From contig NZ_JALEGT010000017.1 in the NCBI RefSeq assembly GCF_022763305.1, positions 62,001 to 126,000 on the forward strand: a DNA stretch of 64,000 nucleotides. Direction: 5' to 3'. The stretch is from Marivita sp. (GTDB taxonomy: Bacteria > Pseudomonadota > Alphaproteobacteria > Rhodobacterales > Rhodobacteraceae). A program made the translations under genes and the position numbers. Shown here piece by piece: positions 61,143-64,000 of the stretch; the stretch's first letter is position 1; every line of letters starts with the position of its first letter. A model generated the notes under the pieces. That model was not told the DNA's origin, made no database searches, and saw only the letters and a program-made list of their open reading frames with translations.

Positions 61143-61544
61143 ATGAAAGGCATCAGAACACTCGCAAGCGCCGTTGTAACGGCCGTCCTCGCATTTTCGG
61201 TCGTCATTGCCGACACGCGGCCAGCCGACGCTCAAAGCCTGAGGTATCTCAATCGCTCCGTCGATGCCGGCAAAGAGATCGAATTCCAGTGGCTGAACTA
61301 CAACGAGCGCACCTGCACGGACAACGGCTATCCCAAGCTGGTCATCGAAAAAGCCCCGAAGCTCGGGAAATTCCGTACGGTCCGGCAGCGGTTCACCCCC
61401 CAGAATGGTCCCTGCAAGGGAAAGCGCTTCAGCGTTTTGCTCGTGTATTACAAAGCTGGCCGAAAGACCGGTACGGACAATACCACCTATGTCATTCAGG
61501 GCCGTAACAACATCCGCATCGCCCTGAAGATCGACGTGAAATGA
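61143..61544 (+). CDS. small secreted protein of unknown function, 133 aa
   Basis: Not recognised. Signal peptide MKGIRTLASAVVTAVLAFSV with likely cleavage after ADA (about residue 30), leaving a mature basic protein of about 100 aa. Two cysteines (RTCTDNGYP and NGPCKGKRF) may form a disulfide. Predicted mostly beta-strand (FRTVRQRFT; FSVLLVYYKAG; NIRIALKIDVK). Divergent from the caspase gene by 139 bp and followed by the DUF1906 gene after 31 bp. The ribosome binding site is GGGGG before ATG 61143. Confidence 0.7.
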   Translation: MKGIRTLASAVVTAVLAFSVVIADTRPADAQSLRYLNRSVDAGKEIEFQWLNYNERTCTDNGYPKLVIEKAPKLGKFRTVRQRFTPQNGPCKGKRFSVLLVYYKAGRKTGTDNTTYVIQGRNNIRIALKIDVK

Positions 61545-61575
61545 TGCCGGTCTGCCGGGCTGAACGGGGTCCGTG

Positions 61576-62793
61576 ATGCGCGGCAGGACCAGCATTCCGG
61601 TCCGTCGCGCGATCCGGCACGCCCTGACAGCCGTCTGTGCCGTTCTGGGTTGCGTGGCCCTGATTGGCCCCGCCCTGGCCGAAACGCGGGTCGCGATCAT
61701 CGACACCGCCTATGACACGCGCCCCTATCTCGACCGGTTGAAAGAGCGCGGTGTGACCGTGATCGGGCGCTATTATGCGCGCTGCGATCAGCCGGAATAC
61801 GGGCTGACAGAGAAACGGTTGATCAATCAGGGGCGGCCCAGCGACCCCGGCAGCGAGATTGCACAGATGTTCGCCAAGGGCTTCGCGATGCTTTCTGTCT
61901 ACCAGTATTACAGCAACACCCCGAACAAGTTTCACGGCCAGAACCGCGACGGCAAGGCGCTGCCCGATGCCAACTGCAACTGGACCGGGGTCGGTCGGAG
62001 CGTGGAAGACGAGGCGGAACTGGATGTGCAGGCGGCGATCTCTCAGGCACAGGCCTTGGGACAGCCGCGCGGCACGGCGATTTATTTTGGCGTGGATTTC
62101 AACTTCACCGATCAGGACCGCGAGACCATCGACCTTATGACCCGCTATTTCCGCGTGATCAAGGCGCGGATGGATGCGGCGGGCTACCGAACCGGGGCCT
62201 ATGGCAGCGGGCACGCGCATCAGATCCTGAAAAGCGCCGGGCTGATCGAGCTGTCGTGGATCTCGGCCTCGCGCGCCTTTTCCCGCACCAGCGAATTCCA
62301 CCGGTCGGGCGAATGGCACCTCTTCCAGAACCAGGTCGACCGGGAATGGTTCGGCAGCACCGGATCAGGCTGCACGCAAGGCCTGCCGCTCGACACCAAT
62401 GTTCAGAACATGTTTCAGGACGCCGATATCGGCCTCTGGCGGCAGGGCGAGAGCTATGTCGTCGATGAAGGCCGCACCTTCGACATCTTCGCAACACGGC
62501 GCTTTGCCTGCGATGGCGATGCGGTGGTGCGGCGCGACCGGGGGTCTTCGTCGTCGGATGTGGCGCGGATCACCGAATGCAAGGCGGGCAAGGCCAACGC
62601 GCTTCCGCCCAGGATCGACTTTGCCAATGCCGCGCGCGTGGGCGAGGCCACGGACACGTTGATCGAGGTCGATGTGGACGATGACGGCGAATTCGACGGC
62701 TGGACCCATCACAGCAACCTGACGGCGCATTTCGGCTACAAGCCCGACTGGATTTTCGAAACCGCCCGTCGCAACGCGACGTCGTGCGATTGA
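61576..62793 (+). CDS. DUF1906 (glycoside hydrolase-like) domain protein, secreted
   Basis: Protein of 405 aa with an N-terminal signal-like segment after a basic start (MRGRTSIPVRRAIRHALTAV..., cleavage near ALAET). Residues about 37-270 match the DUF1906/Rv2525c-like TIM-barrel domain (RVAIIDTAYDTRPYLDRLKE; GTAIYFGVDFNF; GAYGSGHAHQILK; EWHLFQNQVDREWFG). The C-terminal 130 aa are unknown. ATG 61576 is chosen over a GTG three bases before. Such domains resemble peptidoglycan hydrolases; activity is not established. Confidence 0.82.
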   Translation: MRGRTSIPVRRAIRHALTAVCAVLGCVALIGPALAETRVAIIDTAYDTRPYLDRLKERGVTVIGRYYARCDQPEYGLTEKRLINQGRPSDPGSEIAQMFAKGFAMLSVYQYYSNTPNKFHGQNRDGKALPDANCNWTGVGRSVEDEAELDVQAAISQAQALGQPRGTAIYFGVDFNFTDQDRETIDLMTRYFRVIKARMDAAGYRTGAYGSGHAHQILKSAGLIELSWISASRAFSRTSEFHRSGEWHLFQNQVDREWFGSTGSGCTQGLPLDTNVQNMFQDADIGLWRQGESYVVDEGRTFDIFATRRFACDGDAVVRRDRGSSSSDVARITECKAGKANALPPRIDFANAARVGEATDTLIEVDVDDDGEFDGWTHHSNLTAHFGYKPDWIFETARRNATSCD

Positions 62794-62853
62794 TCTGGCA
62801 TTGATCGGCCAAGTGTCATCCTGTTGACACGCAGATCAGAGACACCGCCCGTC

Positions 62854-64000
62854 ATGTCACCACCCCTTGCCCAGATCTTTGCCGTGTTCCTGAAAATCGG
62901 CCTGCTGTCCTTTGGCGGGCCTGCGGCACAGATCGCGCTGATGCACCGGATGCTGGTGGATGAGCGGGCCTGGCTGACTGAGAAGCAGTTTCTCAACGCG
63001 CTCAGCTTTTGCATGCTCTTGCCGGGGCCGGAGGCGATGCAACTTGCCACCTATGCTGGCTGGCGATTGCAGGGCGTCTTGGGCGGGTTGATCGCGGGGT
63101 TGCTGTTTGTCCTTCCGGGGGCGGCGGTGATCTTTGCGCTGGCGCTGCTCTACGTGACCTTTGGCGATGTGCCCTTGGTCGGGACGCTGTTTCTGGGTGT
63201 GCAGGCGGTGGCTGTGGTGATCGTGATCGACGCATTGATCAAGGTGTCGAAGCGGGCGCTGCAGGGGTTCGCGCATTGGCTGCTGGCGGGCCTTGCTTTT
63301 GTTGCGATCTTCTTTTTTGCGGTGCCGTTTCCGGTGATCGTTCTGGCGGCCGGGCTGTACGGCGCGTTGATGGTTTCAAACACAGACGCGATCCCGGCCC
63401 TTCCCGTCAGCGTGACTGCTGGCAGAAGCCTGAGCACCATCGTGATCGGACTTGCGGTCTGGGGACTCCCCGTGCTGGCGGTGGACCTGCTGTTCAACGG
63501 AAACATCCTGACAGACATCGCGCTTTTCTTCTCGAAACTCGCGGTCGTGACATTTGGCGGGGCCTACGCGGTGCTGGCCTACATGGCGCAGGACGTGGTG
63601 GTGCAGTACGGCTGGCTCACCCCGACCGAGATGATGGACGGGTTGGGACTGGCGGAAACCACCCCCGGCCCGCTGATCCTTGTCACGCAATTCGTGGGTA
63701 CCCTGGCCGCGTTCCGCGAGGGCGGCTACGGGCTGGCCATCGCGGGTGGGGCGATGACGCTTTGGGTGACCTTCGTGCCCTGTTTTCTGTGGATCTTTGT
63801 CGGCGCGCCCTACATCGACTGGATTTCCGCTCAGCCGCGCCTGAACGGCGCTCTTCGCGCGATCACGGCGGCGGTGGTGGGGGTGATCCTGAACCTGTCG
63901 CTCTGGTTCGCGCTGCATGTGCTGTTCGGCACCGTGACAAAGACCGAGGCCGGTGTGATGCGGATTTGGGTGCCGGATGTGGCGACGCTCAACTGGCAGG
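62854..64000 (+). CDS. chrA: chromate transporter ChrA (3' truncated by window)
   Basis: CHR-family membrane protein, 382 residues visible and open to the window end. Two homologous halves are present, each with the CHR signature: FLKIGLLSFGGPAAQIALMH with LLPGPEAMQLATYAGW in the first, and KLAVVTFGGAYAVLAYMAQ with TTPGPLILVTQFVG in the second. About ten helices are covered. It exports chromate or acts as a sulfate/chromate antiporter. ATG 62854 follows the DUF1906 stop by 60 bp. Confidence 0.92.
   Translation, partial: MSPPLAQIFAVFLKIGLLSFGGPAAQIALMHRMLVDERAWLTEKQFLNALSFCMLLPGPEAMQLATYAGWRLQGVLGGLIAGLLFVLPGAAVIFALALLYVTFGDVPLVGTLFLGVQAVAVVIVIDALIKVSKRALQGFAHWLLAGLAFVAIFFFAVPFPVIVLAAGLYGALMVSNTDAIPALPVSVTAGRSLSTIVIGLAVWGLPVLAVDLLFNGNILTDIALFFSKLAVVTFGGAYAVLAYMAQDVVVQYGWLTPTEMMDGLGLAETTPGPLILVTQFVGTLAAFREGGYGLAIAGGAMTLWVTFVPCFLWIFVGAPYIDWISAQPRLNGALRAITAAVVGVILNLSLWFALHVLFGTVTKTEAGVMRIWVPDVATLNWQ

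Noticed and set aside
1-64000. CRISPR arrays, prophage, insertion sequences, origins
   Set aside because: No regularly spaced repeats, transposase, phage structural genes or replication initiator clusters were found on reading both strands.

Overview
The window is a high-GC, gene-dense chromosome segment from an alphaproteobacterium. It is most likely from the Rhodobacterales/Roseobacter group, an inference from the gene mix: TRAP and tripartite tricarboxylate transporters beside CaiB/BaiF CoA-transferases, trpA standing apart from trpB, long-form ribosomal protein L25, and a NicO + DUF1007 pair. No phage, insertion sequence, integrase or CRISPR array was seen. The first gene (Gfo/Idh/MocA oxidoreductase) and the last (chromate transporter) are cut by the window edges.

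Positions 1-33,000 form an accessory catabolic region for carboxylic or aromatic-derived acids. It opens with a Gfo/Idh/MocA dehydrogenase, a 4,5-dihydroxyphthalate decarboxylase-like protein and an unknown 154-aa protein. A MarR regulator faces a thiamine-diphosphate decarboxylase-like enzyme. A rightward operon follows: fused enoyl-CoA hydratase/hydroxyacyl-CoA dehydrogenase, thiolase and glutathione transferase-like protein, with a HutC-type GntR regulator behind it. Two leftward operons face it. One holds a TAXI-type TRAP transporter, an enol-lactonase-like hydrolase, a CoA-transferase, a carboxymuconolactone-decarboxylase-family protein, a flavin reductase and an atypical crotonase. The other holds a second CoA-transferase and two acyl-CoA dehydrogenases. 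Together they could run a full CoA-dependent beta-oxidation-like route that activates its acid by CoA transfer. Next come a TctBAC transporter with a D-2-hydroxyacid dehydrogenase and an alpha/beta hydrolase, then an IclR-controlled module (HpcH/HpaI aldolase, DUF6282 hydrolase, cupin, DctPQM TRAP transporter) tied together by shared candidate operator boxes.

Positions 33,000-43,000 carry a LysE exporter, a 2-oxoglutarate/Fe(II) dioxygenase, an orphan GAF histidine kinase, a polyamine-type ABC importer with an Asp/Glu racemase-family enzyme, a divergent FCD-type GntR regulator and an acetyltransferase. From about 43,000 onward the content is mostly housekeeping: Tex, tRNA-Ser(GCT), YchF, a MATE exporter, the NicO/DUF1007 metal pair, PPK2, TrpA, a hydratase, a MarR/nitroreductase operon, L-lactate dehydrogenase, an MFS carrier, L25 and a methyltransferase. 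The right end has a secreted caspase-fold protein, a small secreted unknown, a DUF1906 protein and ChrA.

The most striking non-coding structure lies at 56,463-56,755, between the convergent lldD and MFS genes: a tight run of perfect palindromes, the largest 28 bp. The second most informative are three 19-bp boxes around the iclR gene that appear to define a regulon.
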